DNA from: Bacteroidales bacterium
Lineage (GTDB): Bacteria; Bacteroidota; Bacteroidia; Bacteroidales; UBA6680
Reading direction: 5' to 3'
Assembly: GCA_025210735.1 (NCBI GenBank)
Contig: JAOARD010000007.1
Location: forward strand, 62,001-126,000
DNA: 64,000 bases
Position numbers and translations under genes: made by a program. The notes under the pieces are model-generated. The model was given only the letters and a program-made list of their open reading frames with translations, was not told where the DNA came from and ran no database searches. Numbering within the stretch: the first letter of the stretch is position 1; the number at the start of each line of letters is the position of its first letter. Positions 35,209 through 43,458 of the stretch are shown here, piece after piece.

Positions 35209-36567
35209 TTATTTAGGATCTTTATTCAATCTGTTACGCCCCCATATTCTCTCTATTATCCTTATTGCATGTTCAGGACTTAACCTGTGATGCTTCTCCA
35301 TAACCCTCTGCATAAATACACAGTGCGATAGTGTTGCATTCTTTTGTGCAATATCTTCAGCCAAAGCTTTACATGTAGGGGCTCCACATGCTCCGCAATC
35401 AAATCCGGGTAAGAAACTAAGCAGCTTTCTCGATTTTTTCATCTTATCAAGTGCTACCCCCAGATCCTGATCTAAAATAATAGATCGTGCTTTTATCTCT
35501 TTTAGATGATTTACCCCAAGTATATCATCTTTATGTTTCGCCATATCAGCTAAACGTTCCTCTGCCAACGATGAGTCTGCTTTTTCTATACGCTCAGCTC
35601 TTTTTCTTAATCGTTCAATTGTTAAAAAGCGATTTCCGGAAACAAGTATTCCTCCGGCACAGCTCTCATCGCAAGCTCTAAGCTCCAGAAAATCTATTGT
35701 CTCCTCTTCATCGTTCTCAACCATCTCCAGAAACTCAATAACATTTGTTATCCCGTCAACAGCAAGGCTTCTGCCATTCATATAAGGAGCTTCTCCATTT
35801 GTAAGACTCCACAATATACTTTTTGATGATAGTTTGCCCATATCTGATGATATTGCTTCATCAACCTTTTGGTTTGATATGGTACGGTATATACGATCGT
35901 AGATGAAGTTCATGTTTATAACCCCATCTATCTTTGACTCATCCTCTCCTTCAGGACTTTTTACAGCTGCAATTTTTGCGGCACAAGGTGTTACATAAAA
36001 AATCCCAATCTCAGACTCCTTAAATCCCTCCTCCTGTAATTTCTTTTTATAATATACTGCTGTAATATCTGATGGTGGGTTTATGAGAACAAGGTTCTCT
36101 AATAATGAAGGAAAACGTACCTGAATAAGCCTTACTATAGCAGGACAGAATGTTGAAATTAATGGTCCTGATTCCGGTTTAGCTGTATACTCATTATACG
36201 CTTCTGCAACTATATCTACCCCTTGCTCAACTTCAACAACATGGGTAAATCCAAGCTCATACAGTACATTATATATCTGCGATGTTTTTACCTTCTCAGG
36301 AAATTGCCCGATAAGTACTGATGGAACAAGAGCAACACGTGCTTTATATTTAAAAATCGATGCTAAATCGTCATGCTCTACATATATTGCCGAAACAGGA
36401 CAAACCCTGTAGCAATCACCACAATCAACACATCTGTTGCTATTTATATCAGCAGTACCATTCCACACACGAATAGCCTCTGTAGGGCAAACCCTCATAC
36501 AGTGCGAACATCCTATACAAACATCTGCATGAACCTTTAACGCGTGATGAAAATGCTGCTTCTCCAT
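35209..36567 (-). CDS. Sensory-type [FeFe] hydrogenase homologue (HydS-like)
   Basis: A 452-residue protein: N-terminal two-cluster ferredoxin domain (CIGCSHC near residue 18, CVDCGDC near 47), an H-cluster-like domain (about 80-340), and a C-terminal Fe-S domain with Cys391, Cys394, Cys399 and Cys416 (CGACGAPTC type). The cubane ligands are kept: Cys141, Cys195, Cys299, Cys303. The L1 motif reads STFCPAIV, with Phe140 where catalytic enzymes have the proton-relay Cys. The other two are TPCAAK and ACDESCAGG. Such sequences belong to sensory [FeFe] hydrogenases (group C type). It probably reads H2 or redox state and signals through the neighbouring HATPase/DRTGG/PHP proteins. Confidence 0.85.
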   Translation of the reverse strand: MEKQHFHHALKVHADVCIGCSHCMRVCPTEAIRVWNGTADINSNRCVDCGDCYRVCPVSAIYVEHDDLASIFKYKARVALVPSVLIGQFPEKVKTSQIYNVLYELGFTHVVEVEQGVDIVAEAYNEYTAKPESGPLISTFCPAIVRLIQVRFPSLLENLVLINPPSDITAVYYKKKLQEEGFKESEIGIFYVTPCAAKIAAVKSPEGEDESKIDGVINMNFIYDRIYRTISNQKVDEAISSDMGKLSSKSILWSLTNGEAPYMNGRSLAVDGITNVIEFLEMVENDEEETIDFLELRACDESCAGGILVSGNRFLTIERLRKRAERIEKADSSLAEERLADMAKHKDDILGVNHLKEIKARSIILDQDLGVALDKMKKSRKLLSFLPGFDCGACGAPTCKALAEDIAQKNATLSHCVFMQRVMEKHHRLSPEHAIRIIERIWGRNRLNKDPK

Positions 36568-36572
36568 AAAAT

Positions 36573-36983
36573 CTATAAATTAACAATAATCTCTACTTCG
36601 GTGCCCACTCCCACTGTCGATTTAATATTCAGCTCATCAACATTCTTTTTTATGTTTGGCAATCCCATACCAGCACCAAAACCCATCTCTCTGACTTTTT
36701 GTGATGCTGTTGAGTATCCTACCTCCATAGCTCTGTCGATATCAGGAATACCAGGACCTTCATCCTTTAACAGAATATTTATACGTCCTGTATCAATATC
36801 AACTGTAATGTTACCTTTATATGCATGAGCCACAATATTAACCTCTGCCTCATAAAGCGCAACAACTATCCTTTTAATTATTTTCTGATCTATATTTAGA
36901 GCTTTAAGGTTTTTCTTTACCTGACTCGATGCCTTACCTGCATTAGAAAAATCTCCGCCCTCAACCTTATAGTCAAACTTCAT
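36573..36983 (-). CDS. Anti-sigma-factor-like HATPase (RsbT/SpoIIAB type)
   Basis: A 136-residue single-domain GHKL ATPase of the anti-sigma regulatory kinase type. N box ALYEAEVNIVAHAY, G1 box DEGPGIPDI and G2 box GFGAGMGLPNI are intact. I chose the ATG at 36983 (MKFDYKVEGG); an upstream TTG adds two residues only. The stop is 5 nt before the HydS-like gene, so the two are co-translated. In Clostridia similar ATPases sit with hydrogenase-like sensors, and an RsbT-type partner switch is plausible. No STAS-domain antagonist is seen in the window. Confidence 0.8.
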   Translation of the reverse strand: MKFDYKVEGGDFSNAGKASSQVKKNLKALNIDQKIIKRIVVALYEAEVNIVAHAYKGNITVDIDTGRINILLKDEGPGIPDIDRAMEVGYSTASQKVREMGFGAGMGLPNIKKNVDELNIKSTVGVGTEVEIIVNL

Positions 36984-37015
36984 ATTCAATTCTTTCTCAC
37001 AAAACCAATCTGTTA

Positions 37016-37360
37016 TTAGTAGATAGGTTTTAATCCGTTTTTATACAATTCACCAATAGCTCTGAACATTGATAACGGCGATTCCAACACAACCATCCCG
37101 TTATCAGATGCAAGTTCAAGCATCTCTGGCGTTACTCTTTTATTTCTGACAAATAGTATATACTTTATATCAGACATCTCAGCAGTTCTTATACTCTGAA
37201 GATTTGTTAATCCTGTAATAAGAACAAGATCGTCAGTCTCAATCGTAAGAACATCACTCATCAAGTCAGAGGCAAAACCAAATTCCACCTCTTCATTAAG
37301 GCTCTCCTCTCCCACACAAACCTTGGCGGTTACGCACTCTACGATATCCTTAATTTTCAT
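37016..37360 (-). CDS. DRTGG-domain protein (copy 2)
   Basis: A 114-residue DRTGG-domain protein, paralogous to the one at 34772-35107 (same length, EFGFASDLMSDVL versus TGGYVSDLLSDVM). It is the first gene of the sensory cassette, downstream of the terminator of the three-gene hydrogenase operon. The ligand is unknown. Two DRTGG proteins in one cassette suggest they form a hetero-oligomer or sense separate signals. Confidence 0.75.
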   Translation of the reverse strand: MKIKDIVECVTAKVCVGEESLNEEVEFGFASDLMSDVLTIETDDLVLITGLTNLQSIRTAEMSDIKYILFVRNKRVTPEMLELASDNGMVVLESPLSMFRAIGELYKNGLKPIY

Positions 37361-37532
37361 CTGTCTTTTATATTATCTAATGTATAAATATCACACAAAC
37401 GTATCACAATACAAAGCATACTGCTAATAAAGTGTCCTAAAACTATGCAAATATAGTAATTTCTGTTATTCAATTAACACTGTTATCAGCATAACAAATA
37501 CAGAAACATGTTAATATAGAATGAATCTACAC

Positions 37533-37560
37533 AAAAAAGGGAGCCTGCAACCAGACTCCC
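37533..37560 (-). terminator. Rho-independent terminator of the three-gene hydrogenase operon
   Basis: On the minus strand, stem GGGAGTCTG / CAGGCTCCC (37539-37547 with 37552-37560, one mismatch) is followed by a T run (A run 37533-37538 on the plus strand). Confidence 0.85.
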
Positions 37561-37582
37561 ATTATAAAACTTATAGCAAAAT

Positions 37583-39370
37583 TTAGTACCTATTACGTTT
37601 TCTATAGTGAGTATGCAATAGTTCGTGTGATTTATGCCCCAGAGGCTCTTTTAAGTAATCATTATACAAGGTTATTATCTCTGGATTTTCATGAGACTTT
37701 CTCAATGGCATTCCCATATCCTCATCGTAGATAGCTTTTGTACGTTTACGTCTGATCTCAGCATTAGTTGGTATAGGCTGACCACCTCCACCAATACATC
37801 CACCAGGACATGCCATAATCTCAATAAAGTGGTATGGTGATTCTCCCTTGGCTATCTGATCCATTATCTTTCTTGCATTTATCAGACCATGCGCTACAGC
37901 AACTCGTAACTCAACTCCCTCTAAGAAATCCCATTCAGGTAAACATCCGTTTATTCTTATAGATGCCTCTTTTATACCCTCTTCTCCTCTTACAGCTGTA
38001 ATATTCAGGTTCTCAAACGGAACATCTCTGCCAGTAATAACCTCATAAGCTGTACGCAACGCTGCCTCCATAACTCCACCAGTAGCACCAAAAATAACTC
38101 CGGCTCCTGTTGACTCACCCATTATACTGTCGTATTTAGATTCGTCAAGATCAAGGAAGTTCAAACCAGCTTGCTTTATCATATGCCCTAACTCACGTGT
38201 TGTAAGGCCAGCATCAACGTCTCTGTAGTTACTACTGTTCATCTCAGCTCTGTTTGCCTCATATTTTTTAGCCGCACAAGGCATTATTGCAACAGATACA
38301 ATATTTTCAGGGTTAACACCTGTTTTATCTGCATAATATGTCTTTGCTAATGCCCCAAACATCTGTTGTGGCGATTTACATGTAGACAAGTGTCCTAAAT
38401 GATCAGGATACATATGCTCTATAAATTTAACCCAACCCGGCGAACAAGATGTGATCATAGGTAAATCAACAGTTGTATCGCCCTCTTTTACAACTTTTTT
38501 AAGACGAGATAGCAACTCATTACCCTCTTCAACAATAGTTAAGTCTGCAGAGAAGTCTGTATCAAGAACTGAGTCTATACCCATCTTTTTCATTGCAGTA
38601 ACCATCTTTCCGGTAACACGTGTTCCAACAGGATAACCTAACATCTCTCCCAATCCTACACGTACAGAAGGTGCTGTATTCATAACAACATGTTTCTCCG
38701 GGTCACCAATAGCATCCCATATCTCATTATAGTATCTGCGTTCTGTAAGAGCTCCTGTAGGACAGCGGTTAACACACTGACCACAATTAACACATACAAC
38801 CTCATTTAATGGCAGGTCAAGGAACGTTGATATCTTCATATCTTTTCCTTTATGTGCAACACTTATAGCATTTACTCCTTGTAATTCAGCACATGTACGT
38901 ACGCAACGTTGACATCTAATACATTTCTTATCGTCCTTCTCAATAGACCATGAAGATTTGTCAACCTCCAGATCATCTTTCAGCACACTTAAAAACATAT
39001 CGTTATCAACATTATACTCAGCAGCTAATGTTTGTAACTCACAGTTTGTACTTCTGTAACATGTTGTACACTGTGTACTATGCTCCGATACTAACAGAGA
39101 GATTATATCTCTGCGTGAACGTCTTACCATTGCACTGTTTGTTCTCACAACCATACCATCTTGTGCAGGATAAGCACATGATGCCTGAAGGTTACGCATT
39201 CCTTCAACCTCAACAACACATACTCTACAGTTTCCGGCTACACAAAGATCTTCATGATGGCAAAGCGTAGGGATCTTAACATTTACTTTTTTAGCAGCAT
39301 CAAGAATAGATTGCCCTTCATCAACAGCAACCTTAATTCCATCTATCGTAAGATTTATCTTATTATTCAT
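37583..39370 (-). CDS. hydA: [FeFe] hydrogenase catalytic subunit of HydABC type, with altered L1 motif
   Basis: A 595-residue [FeFe] hydrogenase with the same domain order as the other copy: N-terminal [2Fe-2S]; a [4Fe-4S] site (STQCTTCYRSTNCEL); two ferredoxin clusters (CIRCQRC, CVNCGQC); H-cluster domain; C-terminal tail. L2 is MPCAAKKYE and L3 MACPGGCIGGGGQP, but L1 reads TSCSPGW (307-313): Ser310 stands where the cubane-ligating second Cys of TSCCPGW is expected. I recall this variant in other trimeric hydrogenases, so it may be a family trait. The rest looks fully functional. It lies downstream of its NuoF and NuoE partners. Confidence 0.9.
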   Translation of the reverse strand: MNNKINLTIDGIKVAVDEGQSILDAAKKVNVKIPTLCHHEDLCVAGNCRVCVVEVEGMRNLQASCAYPAQDGMVVRTNSAMVRRSRRDIISLLVSEHSTQCTTCYRSTNCELQTLAAEYNVDNDMFLSVLKDDLEVDKSSWSIEKDDKKCIRCQRCVRTCAELQGVNAISVAHKGKDMKISTFLDLPLNEVVCVNCGQCVNRCPTGALTERRYYNEIWDAIGDPEKHVVMNTAPSVRVGLGEMLGYPVGTRVTGKMVTAMKKMGIDSVLDTDFSADLTIVEEGNELLSRLKKVVKEGDTTVDLPMITSCSPGWVKFIEHMYPDHLGHLSTCKSPQQMFGALAKTYYADKTGVNPENIVSVAIMPCAAKKYEANRAEMNSSNYRDVDAGLTTRELGHMIKQAGLNFLDLDESKYDSIMGESTGAGVIFGATGGVMEAALRTAYEVITGRDVPFENLNITAVRGEEGIKEASIRINGCLPEWDFLEGVELRVAVAHGLINARKIMDQIAKGESPYHFIEIMACPGGCIGGGGQPIPTNAEIRRKRTKAIYDEDMGMPLRKSHENPEIITLYNDYLKEPLGHKSHELLHTHYRKRNRY

Positions 39371-39387
39371 TTCTGTTAATTTTTAGA

Positions 39388-40551
39388 TTAATAGATCATC
39401 TCCTCACGGAAATTATTTACTATTGATGAAAACGAGTTTGCAACAGATTGTCCTAAACCACATTTTGATGTTATCTTCATTGTTTCTGACAATTGCAGCA
39501 ATGTCTCAAGATATTCTGAACTCTTTTCACCACTCTTAACGGCTTTTATTCCTTTAAGTAGTTGCTGACAACCAACTCTGCATGGCGTACACTGTCCGCA
39601 AGACTCCTCTTCAAAGAAATCAAGATAGTTAAACAATACATTATACATTGATCTTGAACTATTAAAGATCATCATTGATCCTCCTGTAGGAACACCTTCA
39701 AAACCAATTACAGTATCCTTAAATTTCTTTCTAGGAACACAGAATCCTGATGCCCCACCTACCTGTACAGATTTTGTATCACCATCGCCAAACTCTTCAA
39801 CAAAATCTTCAAGTGACATACCAAGCTCTAACTCATATATTCCGGGTATTGGTGTATCTCCTGATATCGAAAATACTTTAGATCCTCTTGAATCTTTTGT
39901 ACCTAACTCCTTAAACTGTTTTGGTCCTACATGGCATATCATATAAGCATAAACCAATGTTTCAACATTATTAATTACAGTTGGCTTACTCATATAACCA
40001 GATACAGTAGGGTAAGGAGGTTTATTTCTTGGCTCTCCTCTTTTTCCTTCCATACTCTGGAATAGCGCAGATTCCTCTCCACATATATATGCTCCACTAC
40101 CCATAAATATCTCTATTCTGAATTCCACACCAAGATCATCAAGAATTTTATGGAACTCTACCAACTCTTTTTCAAGTTGATCTTTAAGATAAAGGTACTC
40201 ACCACGTAGGTATAAGAAACCTTGTTTTGCACCAATAACTCGTCCAACAACTGCCATACCGCCAAATACCTTCTGTGGCACTCTTGATAGTATCTCTCTA
40301 TCTTTGAATGTACCAGGTTCTCCTTCGTCGGCATTACAAATAATGAATTTTTCAGGCTCTTCCTGTTCAGCTGTGAACTTCCACTTAAGTCCTGTAGGAA
40401 AACCGGCACCACCTCTTCCTTTCAGTCCCGATTCTAATATATCGTTTACTATATCTTTATTCTCTTTGGCAAAAGTCTTTTTCAATACCTCCTGAGGATC
40501 ACTTTTCTTACTGAATATTAGATCAACTCGTTTCAAATTATTATCTGACAT
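39388..40551 (-). CDS. hydB: Short NuoF-like subunit of HydABC-type hydrogenase
   Basis: A 387-residue NuoF-like flavoprotein with FMN/NADH motifs GLKGRGGAGFPTG and CNADEGEPGTF, and the [4Fe-4S] site ESCGQCTPC. Unlike the other two NuoF copies in the window it has neither the N-terminal thioredoxin-like domain nor the C-terminal two-cluster ferredoxin domain. The frame is open further upstream, but the ATG at 40551 (MSDNNLKRV) avoids overlap with the NuoE gene and gives the normal short-NuoF start. It probably passes electrons between NAD(H) and the hydrogenase. Missing the extra Fe-S domains, it may not bifurcate in the HydB way. Confidence 0.88.
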   Translation of the reverse strand: MSDNNLKRVDLIFSKKSDPQEVLKKTFAKENKDIVNDILESGLKGRGGAGFPTGLKWKFTAEQEEPEKFIICNADEGEPGTFKDREILSRVPQKVFGGMAVVGRVIGAKQGFLYLRGEYLYLKDQLEKELVEFHKILDDLGVEFRIEIFMGSGAYICGEESALFQSMEGKRGEPRNKPPYPTVSGYMSKPTVINNVETLVYAYMICHVGPKQFKELGTKDSRGSKVFSISGDTPIPGIYELELGMSLEDFVEEFGDGDTKSVQVGGASGFCVPRKKFKDTVIGFEGVPTGGSMMIFNSSRSMYNVLFNYLDFFEEESCGQCTPCRVGCQQLLKGIKAVKSGEKSSEYLETLLQLSETMKITSKCGLGQSVANSFSSIVNNFREEMIY

Positions 40552-40573
40552 AAGATTAATTTTAAGGTTTTTA

Positions 40574-41041
40574 CTACTGTTTTCTGATATATTCTGCCAA
40601 TATCTCGCGTGCTTTGTCCGGAGTAAGCTCTGTGTAAGGGGTATCATTTATAAGCATCACAGGTCCTTTATGACACCATCCCAGGCAGTTTGTGCTTAAA
40701 AGTGAGAACTTCTTATCTTGTGTTGTCTCACCTAATTTAATCTTAAGGGTATCCTCAATAGCTTTTACTATTGGTTTCTTACCTTTCATATCGCAGGTAA
40801 TAGTTTTACATATCCTGATAACATATTTTCCTCTTGGTACTGTATCAAGGAAAGAGTAGAATGATGCTGTTCCAAATACATCTGCTGATGAAATATCAAG
40901 TTGCCTTGCTACCTCTACCATAGCTTCATCTGAAAGATAGCGCTCCTTAGCTACCACACCTTGTAATATAGGAAGCAGACTTTCTCGTTGTCTCCCATAC
41001 TTATCGGCAAGTTCATTAATAAGATTTTTAAGTTCTAACAT
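40574..41041 (-). CDS. hydC: NuoE-like subunit of HydABC-type hydrogenase
   Basis: A 155-residue NuoE-family [2Fe-2S] protein. The ligands are CKTITC (near residue 88) and NCLGWCHKGP (near 122). It is the first gene of the three-gene NuoE-NuoF-HydA operon. The NuoF start lies 22 nt after its stop. It is the third NuoE paralogue of the window and the most divergent around the Fe-S site (KTIT instead of TGTA/HGTA). Confidence 0.9.
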   Translation of the reverse strand: MLELKNLINELADKYGRQRESLLPILQGVVAKERYLSDEAMVEVARQLDISSADVFGTASFYSFLDTVPRGKYVIRICKTITCDMKGKKPIVKAIEDTLKIKLGETTQDKKFSLLSTNCLGWCHKGPVMLINDTPYTELTPDKAREILAEYIRKQ

Positions 41042-41170
41042 AGTTTCGGTTTTAATTGTTATTTAATTAACACTGTTAGTTTTGTTCTCAGATTTTACCT
41101 CTATATATCTGATTTACATTATCAAATTACTGAATAGCACTTTCTATTACTATGATATTTTCATGCTTTT

Positions 41171-41190
41171 TATATGATTTTTGTCATATA
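41171..41190. promoter_or_regulatory. CRP/FNR-like operator candidate (TATATGA-N6-TCATATA)
   Basis: Seven-base arms TATATGA (41171-41177) and TCATATA (41184-41190) with a 6-bp spacer, the layout of CRP/FNR-family sites. It lies 130 bp upstream of the three-gene hydrogenase operon. A second site with the same layout (TTATGA-N6-TCATAA) lies upstream of the Gate-domain gene at 61343-61360. Confidence 0.4.
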
Positions 41191-41194
41191 TTAC

Positions 41195-41213
41195 ATTTTG
41201 TTAGTAACAAAAT
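41195..41213. promoter_or_regulatory. Perfect 19-bp palindrome
   Basis: ATTTTGTTA-G-TAACAAAAT, 9-bp arms around a single central base. It sits between the hydrogenase operon start (41041) and the S46-peptidase terminator, next to the CRP/FNR-like site. It may be an operator for hydrogenase expression; its sequence recalls Rex-type sites (TTGTTAA...TTAACAA) but the spacing differs. Confidence 0.45.
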
Positions 41214-41221
41214 ACAGACAC

Positions 41222-41248
41222 AAAAAAAACCGCTCAAACGAGCGGTTT
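41222..41248 (-). terminator. Rho-independent terminator of the S46 peptidase operon
   Basis: On the minus strand, stem AACCGCTC / GAGCGGTT (41240-41247 with 41228-41235) and a 4-nt loop are followed by eight T. It ends the operon that finishes with the S46 peptidase. Confidence 0.9.
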
Positions 41249-41273
41249 ATAAGGCTTATACTAAAAGTGTTAT

Positions 41274-43427
41274 CTATTTAACAATTTCCATCTCCTCTAT
41301 AAGATGTTTAGCTCCGGCAAACTTATCTATTATAAATAGAGCATAGCGTATATCAAGTGTAATATTCCTGCACTGCGTAGGATCATACATAATATCGCTC
41401 ATAGTACCTTCCCAACATCTGTCAAAGTTTACTCCTATAAGATGCCCTTCTGAGTTAAATACCGGACTACCTGAATTACCTCCAGAAGTATGATTTGTTG
41501 CAACAAATGCAACCGGAACTGTACCTTTATTTGCGTACTGACCATAATCTTTATTCTTAAACAGGTCTTTTAATTTATCCGGCACATCATAGTCATAAAT
41601 TTCAGGATTGTCTTTTGCTATAATTCCATCAAGTGTTGAGTAGTACTCATACTCAATAGCATCTTTTGGCGAGTATCCTTTTATTTTTCCGTATGCAACA
41701 CGCATTGTAAAGTTTGCATCAGGGAACAGAGTCTTATCAGACTGCATCTTCATAAGACCTCGCATATATTTTCTGTATAATTTATCCAGTGATGCATCAA
41801 GTGTTTTATAATCAGTTTTTACTTTATCTGAATGTACAAGATTAAAATCTATATATACATTATATATAGGGTCGTTTTTAATCTCGTCAAACTTACCTTC
41901 AGCTAATGATGCCATTATTCTATCCATCTTACCTTTGTTGACAAAAATAGATTTACTGTATAGAATCTTCGAAAATTCCATAAAGTCTCCGTTATACTTT
42001 GTATCAACTGTTTTAAAGAACTCTGGATAGAATTCCGGTGCAAGATCGTTCTTGTATGCTTTCATCATCTCTACAAATACAAGCTGATCTATTGGCAGGT
42101 AATAATCTTTAAAGTAACTCTTAACTTTATCATTTAGCTTTTCAGCCTTCTCTTTTTTCTCTTTATCTGAATATGTATCATACTTAAGAACATAGTCGTT
42201 AAATCTGCCTGCAAGACCTACTGCCTCTGAAGCCATTGCAGCCTCTCTGTAATAATCGTATGCTAAAGAGAGATTATGTATTTTACTATACTGCTCTTTG
42301 AATCCGTCAAGAACATTTCCGTACTCAGTTTTTAGCTGAGAGTTTGTATTAAACCAGTTCTTAAATCTGTGTTCCTGTTTTTCCTTAACATTAACAGCAT
42401 CTAATCTGTTAAGACCTCTTATAATACCTTTCCACTTTTTCCATGCATTAGCAACACGTGCATATTTTGATGAATACTGGATTCTTACTTTATCGCTCTT
42501 ATCCATCTCATCTCTCATAATGTCAAGTCGTGTTGTTCTCAGAGCAATTTTATGAGGCAGAAGTGTGTTTATCATAAAATCAACGTCCTTTGAGTAAAGA
42601 TACTCCTCTGTACTTCCTGGATATCCCATTACAAATGTAAAATCATCTTCCTGAATACCTTTTAACGATATTTTAAATGATTTCTTTGGTACATAAGGAA
42701 CATTATCAGGCGAGTATGCAGCTGGTTTATTATCCTTATCTGCATATATTCTGAACAGACTAAAATCTCCGGTATGGCGTGGCCACATCCAGTTATCTGT
42801 ATCGCCACCAAACTTACCTATTGACGAAGGTGGTGCTCCAACAAGTCTTACATCTGTAAACTCTTCGTAAACAAAAAGGTAATAGTCGTTACCATAATAC
42901 AGAGGTTTAACTACAGCTATATACTCATTACCTTTAGTAGCTTTTGCAACAATACGTTTCTTATTCTTAGCAATAACCTTCTGTCTCTGCTCTTCAGTAG
43001 CATTGCTCTTAACTCCTTTAAGAACCTGCTTTGTTACATCGTCAATACGTACCAGAAACTTTACAGATAAACCCGGTGTAGGTAACTCCTCTTTTCTGTT
43101 CATTGCCCAATATCCGTTTGTAAGATAATCGTGCTCAACAGATGAGTGATACTGTATTGCTCCATATCCGCAATGGTGATTAGTCATTATAAGTCCCTCT
43201 TTACTTATAAGTTCGCCAGTACACCCACGACCAAATATCACAATTCCGTCTTTCATACTTGCCTGATTGATATTGTAAATATCATCTGCAGAAAGCTTAA
43301 GACCTTTTTGCTGCATGTCTTTTATGTTGAGTTTTCCTAATAACGACGGAAGCCACATTCCCTCATCTGCCATTATTGTTGTAATCATTGAGATACTCAA
43401 CAAAATTGTAATTACAGTTTTTCTCAT
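41274..43427 (-). CDS. S46 dipeptidyl-peptidase, DPP11-like (Asp/Glu-specific)
   Basis: A 717-residue exported serine exopeptidase of family S46, found mainly in Bacteroidota that ferment peptides. Signal peptide MRKTVITILLSISMITTIMA. The catalytic His lies in TNHHCGY (82-88) and the Ser in GGNSGSP (Ser652). Arg670 in GVNFDRCWEG matches the Arg (673 in the Porphyromonas enzyme) that gives DPP11 its preference for Asp/Glu at P1; DPP7 has Gly there. The residue match is by eye. It releases dipeptides in the periplasm. Last gene of a five-gene unit. Confidence 0.85.
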   Translation of the reverse strand: MRKTVITILLSISMITTIMADEGMWLPSLLGKLNIKDMQQKGLKLSADDIYNINQASMKDGIVIFGRGCTGELISKEGLIMTNHHCGYGAIQYHSSVEHDYLTNGYWAMNRKEELPTPGLSVKFLVRIDDVTKQVLKGVKSNATEEQRQKVIAKNKKRIVAKATKGNEYIAVVKPLYYGNDYYLFVYEEFTDVRLVGAPPSSIGKFGGDTDNWMWPRHTGDFSLFRIYADKDNKPAAYSPDNVPYVPKKSFKISLKGIQEDDFTFVMGYPGSTEEYLYSKDVDFMINTLLPHKIALRTTRLDIMRDEMDKSDKVRIQYSSKYARVANAWKKWKGIIRGLNRLDAVNVKEKQEHRFKNWFNTNSQLKTEYGNVLDGFKEQYSKIHNLSLAYDYYREAAMASEAVGLAGRFNDYVLKYDTYSDKEKKEKAEKLNDKVKSYFKDYYLPIDQLVFVEMMKAYKNDLAPEFYPEFFKTVDTKYNGDFMEFSKILYSKSIFVNKGKMDRIMASLAEGKFDEIKNDPIYNVYIDFNLVHSDKVKTDYKTLDASLDKLYRKYMRGLMKMQSDKTLFPDANFTMRVAYGKIKGYSPKDAIEYEYYSTLDGIIAKDNPEIYDYDVPDKLKDLFKNKDYGQYANKGTVPVAFVATNHTSGGNSGSPVFNSEGHLIGVNFDRCWEGTMSDIMYDPTQCRNITLDIRYALFIIDKFAGAKHLIEEMEIVK

Positions 43428-43458
43428 TATTTATCGTTTTTAGTTGTAATCTAATATA

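Noticed and set aside
40552-40647. Longer N-terminus for the short NuoF gene
   Set aside because: The extra 32 codons overlap the NuoE gene and have no NuoF-like sequence; the ATG at 40551 is the better start.
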